Shown here in pieces: positions 10,207 to 19,417 of a stretch of DNA of 64,000 nucleotides (position 1 is the first letter of the stretch; each line of letters opens with the position of its first letter). The notes below the pieces were generated by a model, which saw nothing but the letters and a program-made list of their open reading frames with translations, did no database searches and had not been told where the DNA came from. The translations under genes and the position numbers were made by a program. Source of the stretch: Sphingomonas oligophenolica (GTDB taxonomy: Bacteria; Pseudomonadota; Alphaproteobacteria; Sphingomonadales; Sphingomonadaceae); NCBI RefSeq assembly GCF_006438955.1, contig NZ_RCZK01000006.1:1-64000 (forward strand), read 5' to 3'.

Positions 10207-11664
10207 ATGCTGACCACGAACCCCTATGACGACGACAAACTCCGTGAAGAGTGCGGGGTGTTCGGCGTGTCCGGCAGCGACAGTGCCGCGGCGCTCGTCG
10301 CGCTGGGGCTCCACGCGCTCCAGCATCGCGGGCAGGAAGCCGCGGGAATCACCAGCTTCGACGGCGCGCATTTCCACACCCATCGCGCGATGGGGCATGT
10401 CGCGGGCAATTTCGATCGTGACGAGATCATCCGCGCGCTGCCCGGCGATGTCGCGTGCGGCCACGTCCGCTATTCGACGACCGGCGAGACCGCGCTGCGC
10501 AACGTCCAGCCGCTCTATGCCGACCTGTCGACCGGCGGCTTCGCGATCGCGCACAACGGCAATATCTCGAACGCGATGAAGCTGCGCCGCGACCTCGTCC
10601 GGCGCGGATCGATCTTCCAGTCGACCAGCGATACCGAAACGATCATCCACCTGGTCGCAACGAGCAGCTATCGCACGCTGATGGACCGGTTCATCGACGC
10701 GCTGAAGCAGGTCGAGGGCGCCTATTCGCTCGTCGTCATGACCCCCGAAGGGATGATCGCGTGCCGCGACCCGCTGGGCATCCGGCCGCTGGTGATGGGC
10801 AAGCTGGACGGCGCGGTGATCTTCGCCTCCGAGACGGTGGCGCTCGACGTCGTCGGCGCGACCTTCGAACGTTCGGTCGAGCCGGGCGAGTTGATCATCG
10901 TCCAGGGTACGGAAATCCGCTCGATCAAGCCGTTCGCGCCGCTCGCGCCGCGCCCCTGCATCTTCGAATGGGTGTATTTCTCGCGCCCCGATTCGATCGC
11001 GGGGGACCAGTCGGTCTATACCGTCCGCAAGGCGATCGGCGCGCAGCTCGCGATCGAATCGCCGGTCGACGCTGATCTCGTCATTCCGGTGCCCGATTCG
11101 GGCGTCCCCGCCGCGATCGGCTATGCGCAGGAATCGGGGATCCCGTTCGAACTCGGCATCATCCGCTCGCACTATGTCGGGCGGACCTTCATCCAGCCTG
11201 GCGACAAGGTCCGTCACCTGGGCGTCAAACTGAAGCACAACGCCAACCGCGCGCTGATCAAGGGCAAGCGGGTGATCCTGGTCGACGATTCGATCGTCCG
11301 CGGCACCACCAGTCTCAAGATCGTGCAGATGATGCGCGATGCCGGGGCGGCCGAGGTGCATATGCGGATCGCGAGCCCGCCAACGCGGCATTCGTGCTTC
11401 TATGGCGTCGATACCCCCGAGAGCTCGAAGCTGCTCGCATATAAGCTCGACGTTGCGGGGATGACCGATTTCATCCACGCCGACAGCCTGTCGTTCGTGT
11501 CAATCGACGGTCTCTACAAGGCGCTCGGCGAGGCGCACCGCGCCGACATCCGCCCCAAATATTGCGACGCCTGCTTTACGGGCGATTATCCGACCACGTT
11601 GACCGACCATGACGATACCGTCACCGTCGACCAGTTCGCGTTGCTCGCCGAACGCGTCATCTAG
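10207..11664 (+). CDS. purF: Amidophosphoribosyltransferase
   Basis: First committed step of purine biosynthesis: PRPP plus glutamine to 5-phosphoribosylamine. The glutaminase domain follows a 15-residue propeptide ending in EE, with nucleophile Cys16 (ECGVFGV), as in the Bacillus-type enzymes that are processed. The PRPP motif VILVDDSIVRGTT is near residue 360. At 485 residues the length is normal. A -10-like CTATAG lies about 35 bases upstream, but no good -35 accompanies it. An SDR gene follows after 15 bases. Confidence 0.96.
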   Translation: MLTTNPYDDDKLREECGVFGVSGSDSAAALVALGLHALQHRGQEAAGITSFDGAHFHTHRAMGHVAGNFDRDEIIRALPGDVACGHVRYSTTGETALRNVQPLYADLSTGGFAIAHNGNISNAMKLRRDLVRRGSIFQSTSDTETIIHLVATSSYRTLMDRFIDALKQVEGAYSLVVMTPEGMIACRDPLGIRPLVMGKLDGAVIFASETVALDVVGATFERSVEPGELIIVQGTEIRSIKPFAPLAPRPCIFEWVYFSRPDSIAGDQSVYTVRKAIGAQLAIESPVDADLVIPVPDSGVPAAIGYAQESGIPFELGIIRSHYVGRTFIQPGDKVRHLGVKLKHNANRALIKGKRVILVDDSIVRGTTSLKIVQMMRDAGAAEVHMRIASPPTRHSCFYGVDTPESSKLLAYKLDVAGMTDFIHADSLSFVSIDGLYKALGEAHRADIRPKYCDACFTGDYPTTLTDHDDTVTVDQFALLAERVI

Positions 11665-11679
11665 ACCCACGGAGTTACC

Positions 11680-12390
11680 ATGACCGACCAGCCTCTCGCC
11701 GGGCAGCTTGCGCTCGTCACCGGTGCCAGCCGCGGGATCGGCGCCGCGACCGCCACCGCGCTCGCCGCCGCGGGCGCGCATGTCGTGCTGACCGCGCGCA
11801 CCGCCAAGGCGCTGGAGGGAATTGAACAGGCGATCTTCGACGCGGGCGGCTCAGCGACGATCGCGCCGCTCGACCTGACCCAGACCGACAGTATCGCCAA
11901 GTTGGCGACCGCGATTTCGGGCCGCTGGCAGGCTCTCGACGTGATGGTGCTGAATGCGGGGATGCTGGGCAGTCTGTCGGCGGTACCCGCGATCGATCCT
12001 AAGGAATTCGCGCAACTGCTGACACTCAACGTCAGCGCGCAGGTCGCATTGATCGCGGCATTCGACCCGATGCTGCGCAAGGCGGCGGCGGGCAAGGTCA
12101 TCGGGGTGACCTCCAGCGTCGGGCTCAAGCCACGCGCGTATTGGGGGGCGTACGGCGCATCGAAGGCGGCGTTCGAGACATTGCTCGGCGCCTATGGCGA
12201 CGAGACGTGCGACATCTCCAAGATCCGGACCGCGATCGTCGATCCGGGGGCGACGCGGACCGCGATGCGCGCGCGAGCCTATCCGGGGGAGGATCCCGAT
12301 TCAGTGAAGCCGCCCGAAACGGTGGCGGCGCGGATCGTGGCGCTGGCGATGGACGGATTCGCGGCGGGGCATCGCGAGCGGGTGGATTGA
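11680..12390 (+). CDS. Short-chain dehydrogenase/reductase
   Basis: NAD(P)-dependent oxidoreductase of 236 residues, classical SDR length. The cofactor loop is VTGASRGIGAATA (residues 13-25), NAG follows near 98, and the catalytic Tyr and Lys are in YGASKAAFE. Substrate unknown; this purF-linked SDR arrangement is seen in sphingomonads. It lies 15 bases after purF with a possible ribosome site (GGAG) in the gap, so the pair probably share a transcript that ends at the palindromic repeat downstream. Confidence 0.9.
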   Translation: MTDQPLAGQLALVTGASRGIGAATATALAAAGAHVVLTARTAKALEGIEQAIFDAGGSATIAPLDLTQTDSIAKLATAISGRWQALDVMVLNAGMLGSLSAVPAIDPKEFAQLLTLNVSAQVALIAAFDPMLRKAAAGKVIGVTSSVGLKPRAYWGAYGASKAAFETLLGAYGDETCDISKIRTAIVDPGATRTAMRARAYPGEDPDSVKPPETVAARIVALAMDGFAAGHRERVD

Positions 12391-12409
12391 GACGACCGCA
12401 CCCAGCTTC

Positions 12410-12471
12410 CGTTCGCCCTGAGCTTGTCGAAGGGCGTGGCCACCAAGTGCTTCGACAGGCTCAGCACGAAC
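12410..12471. repeat. Sphingomonad palindromic repeat, copy 2
   Basis: CGTTCGCCCTGAGCTTGTCG and CTTCGACAGGCTCAGCACG face each other around GGGCGTGGCCACCAAGT. It lies between the convergent SDR and methyltransferase genes and may serve as a bidirectional terminator. Confidence 0.8.
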
Positions 12472-12475
12472 TTTA

Positions 12476-13663
12476 TTAGGGGGACTTCACCAACGTCACC
12501 TGCGCTACATCGATGCCGCCACCACGGAAGCCGCCTTCGCAATACATCAGGTAATAGCGCCACAGCGCCTTGAACCGGGCGTCGAGCCGCGCGGGTAGCC
12601 GCCCGTCGCGGTCGGCGGCGTCGAAGCGGTCGCGCCACTGGCGGAGCGTTTCGGCATAATCCTGGCCGAGCGGGACGCGGTCGGTCCAGGCGAGACCGCG
12701 CGCCTCGGCAAGCGCGCGAAAACGGCTTTCGCTGAGCAGCATGCCGCCGGGGAAGATATAGCGCTGGATGAAATCAACACTCGCGGCATAGGCATCGAAC
12801 ACGTCGTCGGCGATCGCGATATACTGGATCGCGGCATGACCGCCGGGTTTGAGTACGCGCGCGATCGTGTCGAGATAGGCGGGCCAGAACCGCTGCCCGA
12901 CCGCCTCGACCATCTCGATGCTCGCCACTGCATCATAGGTGCCGATGACGTCGCGATAATCGATCAGCGAGACGGTGACGCCATCGAGGCCATCCCCAGC
13001 AATCCGCGCGAGCACCGCGTCGCGCTGTTCGGTCGACAGCGTCAAGCCGTGGACGCGGCGTCCCTGCTGCGCGGCGCATTCGGCGAACGATCCCCAGCCG
13101 CAGCCGATTTCGAGGATCGTGTCGCCCGGCGCGGTCGCGGTGCGATCGAGGATCGCGGCGAGCTTGCGCGCCTGCGCCGCCTCGATCGTATCGCCGGGCG
13201 CGAACATGGCGCTCGAATAGGTCAGCCCGGCGTCGAGCCACGCGCGGTAGAAATCATTGCCGAGGTCGTAATGGTCGGCGATGTTCCGCCGTGCACCAGT
13301 GCGGCTGTTGCGGCGGAGCGCGTGCCAGCCGCGCAATGCCAGCCGTTGCCATCCCCCTGCCCGCGCCGACCGTCCCAGCGACACGCGGTTGCGCATGAAC
13401 AGATCGAACAGCGGGACGGCATCGGGGCTCGACCAGTCGCCCGCGGCCCAACCCTCATACCAGCCAACCGACCCCGCAGTGGCGAGCCGGACGAGCGCGC
13501 GCCAGCGATGGATCGTGACCACCGGCAGCGGGCCCGGCTGGCGCCCGCCGAGCAGGCGATGGGTTCCGTCGGGCAGATGCGCGTCGATCCCACCCTCGGC
13601 GAGCCCGGCGTCGATCCGGTCGAGAAAATGGTGGAACACGGGCGCGAGCGCGCGCGCGATCAT
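12476..13663 (-). CDS. Cyclopropane-fatty-acyl-phospholipid synthase-like methyltransferase
   Basis: SAM-dependent methyltransferase of the CFA synthase family, which modifies unsaturated acyl chains of membrane phospholipids. Recognisable parts are the family signature NIADHYDLGNDFYRAWLD with TYSSAMFAPGD, the SAM motif LEIGCGWGSFAE, the GVTVSLIDYRDV region and a C-terminal segment ending YYLMYCEGGFRGG. The frame reaches 13720; ATG 13663 (MIARALAPVFHHFL) has an AGGA element upstream and begins at the conserved part, giving 395 residues. The family has several subgroups, so a true cyclopropane product is not proven. Confidence 0.88.
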   Translation of the reverse strand: MIARALAPVFHHFLDRIDAGLAEGGIDAHLPDGTHRLLGGRQPGPLPVVTIHRWRALVRLATAGSVGWYEGWAAGDWSSPDAVPLFDLFMRNRVSLGRSARAGGWQRLALRGWHALRRNSRTGARRNIADHYDLGNDFYRAWLDAGLTYSSAMFAPGDTIEAAQARKLAAILDRTATAPGDTILEIGCGWGSFAECAAQQGRRVHGLTLSTEQRDAVLARIAGDGLDGVTVSLIDYRDVIGTYDAVASIEMVEAVGQRFWPAYLDTIARVLKPGGHAAIQYIAIADDVFDAYAASVDFIQRYIFPGGMLLSESRFRALAEARGLAWTDRVPLGQDYAETLRQWRDRFDAADRDGRLPARLDARFKALWRYYLMYCEGGFRGGGIDVAQVTLVKSP

Positions 13664-13763
13664 GGTGCCGCGGTTGTTTTCCTGATCGATCGAGCCCCCG
13701 GCATTCATCGCGCCGTCCATGGCGCAGCAGGGCGGTGTAGGAAAGCCCGGAAGGGTGGACCGG

Positions 13764-15116
13764 TCAGACGTTCTTCACCGCGGCCAGTGCGCGTTCGCGC
13801 GCTTCGCGGTGGCCGATGATCTTGGCCGGATAGGCGTTGGGCTTGCAGCCTGCTTCCTCGGGATCGTGGATCGCGGCGTCGGGCACGTCGCGCAGTTCGG
13901 GGACGAATGCGCGGATATAGCCCGCCGCATCGAACCTTTCCGACTGGCTGAGCGGCGCCATGATCCGGCTGAACATGTTCGAATCGACCCCGGTCCCCGC
14001 GACCCATTGCCAGTTGACGCTATTGTTGCCGTAATCGGCATCGACGAGGCAATCCCAGAACCACTTCTCGCCCTCGCGCCAGTCGATCAGCAAGTGCTTC
14101 ACGAGGAAGCTTGCGACGATCATCCGGACGCGGTTGTGGATCCAGCCGGTGGTCCAGAGCTGGCGCATCCCCGCATCGACGATCGGGTAGCCGGTGCGGC
14201 CCTGCTGCCACGCCGTCAGGTCCGATTTCGACGACCGCCAGCGTAGTTGGTCGAACCTGGGGCGGCCGTTCGCATCGGCATAGTCGGGCAGTTCGACGAT
14301 CACGCCCGCGGTGAAATCACGCCACGCGAGTTCCTTGCGGAAAGTCTGCACGCCCTGCCCGCGCCCGTCGATCGTGCGCCAGATGTCGCGCGGGCTGATC
14401 TCGCCGAAATGGAGATGCGGCGAGAGCCGCGCGGTACCCTCGATCGAGGGGAGATTGCGGTCCCCGTCGTAATCGTCGGCGATCCGCGCGAAGCGATCGA
14501 CCGCGCGGTGGGCGGCGTCCTCGCCCGCGTCCCAGATGTCGAAACCAGTCGACCAATCGGGTTGGGTCGGAAGCAGCTTCCAGTCGGCGAGGGTATCCGA
14601 GGCCGGCCATTGCTCGGGCGCGGGAATCGTGTGCGGCACGGGGAGCGGATCGCCGGGCGGCATCTGCTCGGCCAGCGCCTTCCAGAACGACGAATAGACC
14701 TTGTACTGGGTGCCCGCGCCGGTGGTGATGTCCTCGACCGGCGCAAGGTAATTGCCGTCGTGGAGGCAGAGCGCGTCGCCGAGTGCCTCCTCCGCCTTGC
14801 GCCACCAGGGTTCGTAGTGGCGGATCGCGTGGATGCGGGTCGCGCCGGTGTCCTTCATCAGCGCCTTCAGCACCGTGACGCCGTCACCCTGCCGCAGGAT
14901 CAGGCGGCTGCCCTTGTCCTTGAGCGACGCGGCGAACGCGTCGAGCGCTTGGTGGAGATACCAACGCTGCGCGGCGCCGATCCGCCAGGTGCCGGGCGCG
15001 TCGTCGTCGAGGATATAGACCGGGATGACGGAGGCTTCATGCGCGGCGGCGACGAGCGCGGGCTGGTCGCGGAGGCGGAGATCCTGACGGACCCAGAGAA
15101 TGACGGGGGTGGGCAT
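13764..15116 (-). CDS. phrB: Deoxyribodipyrimidine photolyase (class I)
   Basis: FAD-dependent enzyme that reverses UV cyclobutane pyrimidine dimers with light. The 450-residue protein starts MPTPVILWVRQDLRLRDQPA (photolyase alpha/beta antenna domain, about residues 1-130) and has the C-terminal FAD domain with WVAGTGVDSNMF, FSRIMAPLSQSERFD and GYIRAFVPEL. The frame runs upstream into a repeat, so ATG 15116 at the conserved start is chosen. It follows the korB gene in the same direction, separated by a large composite palindrome. Confidence 0.94.
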   Translation of the reverse strand: MPTPVILWVRQDLRLRDQPALVAAAHEASVIPVYILDDDAPGTWRIGAAQRWYLHQALDAFAASLKDKGSRLILRQGDGVTVLKALMKDTGATRIHAIRHYEPWWRKAEEALGDALCLHDGNYLAPVEDITTGAGTQYKVYSSFWKALAEQMPPGDPLPVPHTIPAPEQWPASDTLADWKLLPTQPDWSTGFDIWDAGEDAAHRAVDRFARIADDYDGDRNLPSIEGTARLSPHLHFGEISPRDIWRTIDGRGQGVQTFRKELAWRDFTAGVIVELPDYADANGRPRFDQLRWRSSKSDLTAWQQGRTGYPIVDAGMRQLWTTGWIHNRVRMIVASFLVKHLLIDWREGEKWFWDCLVDADYGNNSVNWQWVAGTGVDSNMFSRIMAPLSQSERFDAAGYIRAFVPELRDVPDAAIHDPEEAGCKPNAYPAKIIGHREARERALAAVKNV

Positions 15117-15121
15117 CAATT

Positions 15122-15246
15122 CCTCCCCGGCACGGGGAGGGGGACCGCTCGCCAGAGCGGTGGAGGGGGACTTCCGCAATCGGTATCGTGCGTGGGCCCC
15201 CCCCTCCACCAGCCTGCGGCTGGTCCCCCTCCCCGTGCCGGGGAGG
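15122..15246. repeat. Composite GC-rich palindromic repeat (about 125 bp)
   Basis: Outer arms CTCCCCGGCACGGGGAG (15123-15139) and CTCCCCGTGCCGGGGAG (near 15229-15245) are each self-complementary and also complementary to one another. Inside are two more hairpins: ACCGCTC-GCCA-GAGCGGT and ACCAGCC-TGC-GGCTGGT. It fills the gap between korB and the photolyase gene. Confidence 0.85.
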
Positions 15247-15248
15247 CT

Positions 15249-16274
15249 TTAAATAACATGCGGCTGTTTCTCGACCTGCCAGGTCTGACCCTGACTCAGG
15301 AGCTTCTGGAGGTCGGGCTTCTTGCCCGCGCTGGCCTGTGCATTCTGCGCGATGACCGCGCTGTCGAAGGTCGGGGCGGGATCGTCGTAGATCACCCCCA
15401 GCGCCATCGGAAACTCGCCGAACGGCATGTCGACCAGCATGTGCGCCAGGCTGCGGTTGGTCTGATCGTGGGTCATCACCGCCGACGTGTCGCCATCGAC
15501 GATGTCGACGACGGTGAGCGCGAGCGCGGCGGCATCGAACGCCAGCCCCTTGGTGCCGCCCGCGAACACCAGCGGCGCGCCGTGTTCGACCCATAGCTGC
15601 GAGGTCGCGGCGTTGGGCTTGGCGGCGAAGGGCGCGAACACGTCGTCGTTATAGACGATGCAGTTCTGGAAGATCTCGCAGAACGCGGTGCCCTGGTGCG
15701 CATAGGCGGCCTTGAGCACGCTGACGAGATTCTTGTGGATGTCGATCCCGCGCGCGACGAACCGTGCGCCGCTGCCGAGCGCGAAGGCGCAGGGGTTGGC
15801 GGGGGTGTCGATCGAGCCGAGCGGGGTCGAGGGTGAGCGGGTGCCGACCCGGCTGGTCGGAGAATATTGGCCCTTGGTCAGCCCGTAGATCTCGTTGTTG
15901 AACAGCAGCACCTGGCAATTCAGGTTGCGGCGCAGCAGGTGCATCGTGTGGTTGCCGCCGATGCTGAGCGCGTCACCGTCGCCGGTAATGATCCACACGT
16001 CGAGCTCGGGATTGGCGAGCTTGATCCCGGTCGCCACTGCAGGGGCGCGGCCGTGGATGGTATGGAAGCCATAGGTTTCCATATAATAGGGGAAGCGCGA
16101 CGAGCAGCCGATGCCGCTGACGAACACGGTGTTTTCAGGCCGCGCGCCGATTTCGGGCATGGTCCGCTGGACCGCCTTGAGGATCGCATAGTCGCCGCAG
16201 CCGGGGCACCAGCGCACCTCCTGATCGGTTTCCCAATCCTTGGGTTTTGTTGCGATTGGGGTCATGTCGTTCAT
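15249..16274 (-). CDS. korB: 2-oxoacid:ferredoxin oxidoreductase subunit beta
   Basis: Thiamine-diphosphate subunit of 2-oxoglutarate (or related 2-oxoacid):ferredoxin oxidoreductase, 341 residues. Visible motifs are VRWCPGCGDYAILKAVQ at the N-terminus and GDGDALSIGGNH followed by FNNEIYGLTKGQYSPTS, the ThDP-binding core. There is no ferredoxin-type cluster domain, as usual for the two-subunit Kor enzymes. The start has GGA about 11 bases upstream. It lies 77 bases downstream of korA on the same strand. Confidence 0.94.
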   Translation of the reverse strand: MNDMTPIATKPKDWETDQEVRWCPGCGDYAILKAVQRTMPEIGARPENTVFVSGIGCSSRFPYYMETYGFHTIHGRAPAVATGIKLANPELDVWIITGDGDALSIGGNHTMHLLRRNLNCQVLLFNNEIYGLTKGQYSPTSRVGTRSPSTPLGSIDTPANPCAFALGSGARFVARGIDIHKNLVSVLKAAYAHQGTAFCEIFQNCIVYNDDVFAPFAAKPNAATSQLWVEHGAPLVFAGGTKGLAFDAAALALTVVDIVDGDTSAVMTHDQTNRSLAHMLVDMPFGEFPMALGVIYDDPAPTFDSAVIAQNAQASAGKKPDLQKLLSQGQTWQVEKQPHVI

Positions 16275-16287
16275 GATGAATTCCGGG

Positions 16288-16337
16288 GCAAAGGTAACGA
16301 AGGTAACGCGACGTCAGTGCGGAAAATGCGACGAACT
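16288..16337. repeat. Dispersed ~48-bp repeat, copy A
   Basis: The korA-korB gap holds GCAAAGGTAACGAAGGTAAC followed by GCGACGTCAGTGCGG and a GCGACGAAC end. The same string with few changes lies in reverse orientation at 61271-61319. Confidence 0.7.
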
Positions 16338-16351
16338 GTTCATGAGACCGT

Positions 16352-18304
16352 TCATGGCGTGACCGCCTCGATGCTGGGCAGTTGGTCGCTATTCACCGCC
16401 ACCTCGCCCCCAGGATGACCCGCGAGCGCGGCATCGATCGCGGCTTCGATCTCGGCGATCTGGAACGGCTGGCCCGACACCTTGTTGAGCGGCTTCGCAT
16501 CGACCAGGAACTGGTCGCGCAGGACCGTCTTGAGCTGGCCGGTGTTCATTTCGGGCACCAGGATATGCGCGAAGCCCCGCAGTAGGACAGCCATATTCTT
16601 GGGCATCGGCCAAATGTGGCGGATGTGGATGTGGCTGACGTCGAGCCCACGCTGGCGCGCGCGGCGGACCGCCTGGTGGATCGGGCCGAAGGTCGAACCC
16701 CAGCCGACGATCGCAAGCGTGCCGCTGGTTTCGCCGAGTTCGACCTGCTGGTCGGGGATCGCGATATTGTCGACCTTCGCCTTGCGGATGTCGGTCATCG
16801 CCTGATGGTTTTCGGGGCCGTATTCGATGTTGCCGGTGCCCTGCTGCTTTTCGATCCCGCCGATGCGGTGGAGCAGCCCGGGGGTGCCGGGGATCGCCCA
16901 GGGACGCGCGAGCTTGGCATCGCGCGCGTAGGGCTGGAACCCGCCCTCAGGCACGTGATCCAGGAATTGCACCGGGAAGGGTTCGTAGTCGGCGACGTCG
17001 GGCACCTTCCACGGTTCGGCGGCATTGGCGATATAACCGTCGGTCAGCAGCATGACCGGGGTCATGTACTGCGTCGCGATCCGCACCGCCTCGATCGCGC
17101 AATCGAAGCAATCCGCGGCCGATCGTGCGGCGATGACGGGCATCGGCGCGTCACCATTTCTACCGTATACTGCTTGATATAGGTCGGATTGTTCCGTCTT
17201 GGTAGGAAGTCCGGTCGATGGCCCGCCGCGCTGCGAATTGACGATCACGAGCGGCAATTCGGTCATAATCGCGAGGCCCATCGCCTCGCCCTTCAGCGCG
17301 ATGCCGGGTCCCGACGATGAGGTGACGCCGAGCTGGCCCGCGTAGCTCGCACCGATCGCCGATGCGATCGCGGCGATCTCGTCTTCCGCCTGGAAGGTGG
17401 TGACGCCGAATTCCTTAAGCCGCGACAGGCTGTGGAGGATCGCCGAGGCGGGGGTGATCGGATAGCCGCCGAAGAACATCTTCACGTTGGCGAGTTGCGC
17501 ACCCGCGACAAGGCCGAGGCTGATCGAATCCGCGCCGGTGACGGTGCGCCAAAGCCCTTCCTCCGCCGGGGCGACCGCGATGTGATGCTGCTGCAGCCGC
17601 TTGTCCCCAAGCCCACCCCCGGAAATCTCGGCGGTCTCGCCATAGGCGTGGCCCGCGTTAAGCGCGGCGATATTGGCTTCGGCGAGCGTCGGTGCCTTCG
17701 CGAATTTCTTGGTCAGCCAGTCGACGATCGGCGCACGATCACGATCGAACATCCAGAGCGCGAGCCCCAGCGTCCACATGTTCTTGCAGCGCAGCGCTTC
17801 CTTGTTGCCGAGCCCGAACGGCTTGACCGCTTCGAGCGTCAGCTGGCTGATATTGAACGCCATCAGCTGCCATTTGGCGAGGCTGCCGTCGGTCAGCGGG
17901 TTGGCGTCGTACTTCGCCTTGGCGAGGTTGCGGTCGCCGAATTCGCCCTCGTCGGCGATGATCAGCCCGCCGATCTTGAGCGACTGGACGTTGGTCTTGA
18001 GCGCGGCGGGGTTCATCGCGACGAGTACGTCGGGGGCGTCCCCGGCGGTTTCGATCGCGGTCGAGCCGAAGTTGATCTGGAACGCCGAGACGCCGAACAG
18101 CGTACCCTGCGGCGCGCGGATTTCGGCGGGGAAATCGGGGAAGGTCGCCAGGTCGTTGCCCGCGAGTGCGGTCGAGAGCGTGAACTGACCCCCGGTCAAC
18201 TGCATCCCGTCACCCGAATCGCCCGCAAAGCGGACGACGATCGATTCGGCTAGGGGATGCGCGGATGCTTCCGCGGGCGTGACGTCGTGGGCGGCTGTCG
18301 CCAT
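16352..18304 (-). CDS. korA: 2-oxoacid:ferredoxin oxidoreductase subunit alpha
   Basis: Alpha subunit carrying fused gamma and alpha domains of the 2-oxoacid:ferredoxin oxidoreductase, 650 residues. The gamma part starts at VRFAGDSGDGMQLTGGQFT, and the alpha pyrimidine-binding part begins near residue 230 with GGYPITPAS, followed by SSGPGIALKGEAMGLA. ATG 18304 is chosen over the upstream ATG 18325 because GAGGAA sits 5 bases before it. Together with KorB it converts 2-oxoglutarate and CoA to succinyl-CoA with ferredoxin as acceptor; exact substrate is inferred from subunit layout. Confidence 0.94.
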   Translation of the reverse strand: MATAAHDVTPAEASAHPLAESIVVRFAGDSGDGMQLTGGQFTLSTALAGNDLATFPDFPAEIRAPQGTLFGVSAFQINFGSTAIETAGDAPDVLVAMNPAALKTNVQSLKIGGLIIADEGEFGDRNLAKAKYDANPLTDGSLAKWQLMAFNISQLTLEAVKPFGLGNKEALRCKNMWTLGLALWMFDRDRAPIVDWLTKKFAKAPTLAEANIAALNAGHAYGETAEISGGGLGDKRLQQHHIAVAPAEEGLWRTVTGADSISLGLVAGAQLANVKMFFGGYPITPASAILHSLSRLKEFGVTTFQAEDEIAAIASAIGASYAGQLGVTSSSGPGIALKGEAMGLAIMTELPLVIVNSQRGGPSTGLPTKTEQSDLYQAVYGRNGDAPMPVIAARSAADCFDCAIEAVRIATQYMTPVMLLTDGYIANAAEPWKVPDVADYEPFPVQFLDHVPEGGFQPYARDAKLARPWAIPGTPGLLHRIGGIEKQQGTGNIEYGPENHQAMTDIRKAKVDNIAIPDQQVELGETSGTLAIVGWGSTFGPIHQAVRRARQRGLDVSHIHIRHIWPMPKNMAVLLRGFAHILVPEMNTGQLKTVLRDQFLVDAKPLNKVSGQPFQIAEIEAAIDAALAGHPGGEVAVNSDQLPSIEAVTP

Positions 18305-18413
18305 TTTCGTTCCTCGGGCAGTCATGCGGTCGCGCCCTCTCTATGGGTGGCGCGCGGTTCGACCAACGTAGAATGATATGGGCGCTGCGCAAACTGCCTT
18401 TGTCGTCGTGCCG

Positions 18414-19361
18414 TTATGGCGCCCCCGTCATCGCCGCGCCGAGCGTCAGGATCGCGGCGACGTGGCGCTGCGCGATCGCGAGCGCATCGTTGCCATAGCC
18501 GCCGCCGACGGTGCTCGCGACCGGAATACCCCGCGACGTCATGAGCCGCGCGATCAGCCGGTCGCGGCGGATCAGTCCGTCGAGCGTCAGCGACAACCGC
18601 CCGAGCCGGTCGCCCGCGAACGGATCGACCCCCGCCTGATACAGGACGAGATCGGGCTTCACCGCGTCGAGCAGCGGCGCGAGCGTGCGTTCGAGCGTGG
18701 CGCAATAGGCGTCGTCGCCGGTGCCGTCGGCGAGGGGGACGTCGAGCGTCGAGCGTGCTTTGCGCGCGGGGAAATTCTTGTCGGCGTGGATCGAATAGGT
18801 CGCGATGTCGATACGCCCCGCGAGCAGACTGGCGGTGCCGTCGCCCTGGTGGACGTCGCAATCGACGATCAGGACGGTCGCGACCGTCGCTTCCTCGATC
18901 AGCCGGACCGCGGCGATCGCGAGATCGTTGAACACACAATAGCCCGCGCCGGTGTCATGGAGCGCATGGTGGCTGCCGCCCGCGGTGTTCGCGGCGAAAC
19001 CGTGTTTCAAGGCGAGGTGCGCGGCGAGCCAGGTGCCGCCGGGGACGATCGCGGCGCGGCGCGCGACCGCGGGGGTAATCGGAAAGCCGATCCGGCGCGT
19101 CTTGGCGGGCGGCACGCGCGCCTCGAGGACCTCGGCGACATAGTCGGGATCGTGGACCGCTTCGAGCGCCGCCAGCGGCATCGGGTCGGGCCGGTGCCAC
19201 GCGATCCGATCGCCCTCGGCGCGCAGCAGATCGCGGATCAGCCCGTTCTTGTTCCACTGGTAGGTGGATCGCGCTGGCGCGGGGTTGCCCCGCAACGGAT
19301 TACTTTGCGGGGCCCCCGGCGCATCGGCGACATAATCGGGGTGATGGACGACATGGATCAC
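18414..19361 (-). CDS. Histone deacetylase-family protein (acetylpolyamine/AcuC-like)
   Basis: Zinc-dependent amidohydrolase of the histone deacetylase fold, 316 residues. Motifs include HHALHDTGAGYCVFND (catalytic His pair), VDCDVHQGDGTA (Zn-binding Asp/His), DADKNF-like ADKNFPARKA and GGGYGNDALA. Bacterial members deacetylate polyamines or acetylated enzymes. No ATG fits; GTG 19361 (VIHVVHHPDYV) is chosen because homologous proteins start there and because the longer frame would run into the divergent esterase gene at 19418. Confidence 0.9.
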   Translation of the reverse strand: MIHVVHHPDYVADAPGAPQSNPLRGNPAPARSTYQWNKNGLIRDLLRAEGDRIAWHRPDPMPLAALEAVHDPDYVAEVLEARVPPAKTRRIGFPITPAVARRAAIVPGGTWLAAHLALKHGFAANTAGGSHHALHDTGAGYCVFNDLAIAAVRLIEEATVATVLIVDCDVHQGDGTASLLAGRIDIATYSIHADKNFPARKARSTLDVPLADGTGDDAYCATLERTLAPLLDAVKPDLVLYQAGVDPFAGDRLGRLSLTLDGLIRRDRLIARLMTSRGIPVASTVGGGYGNDALAIAQRHVAAILTLGAAMTGAP

Positions 19362-19417
19362 GCGGCATAGGTAGGGATGAAAGCGGCGCACCAGAAGCAC
19401 CGGGTTGAGGAGATAGC

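Noticed and set aside
10183-11478. 431-codon open frame on the minus strand
   Set aside because: Antisense shadow of purF.
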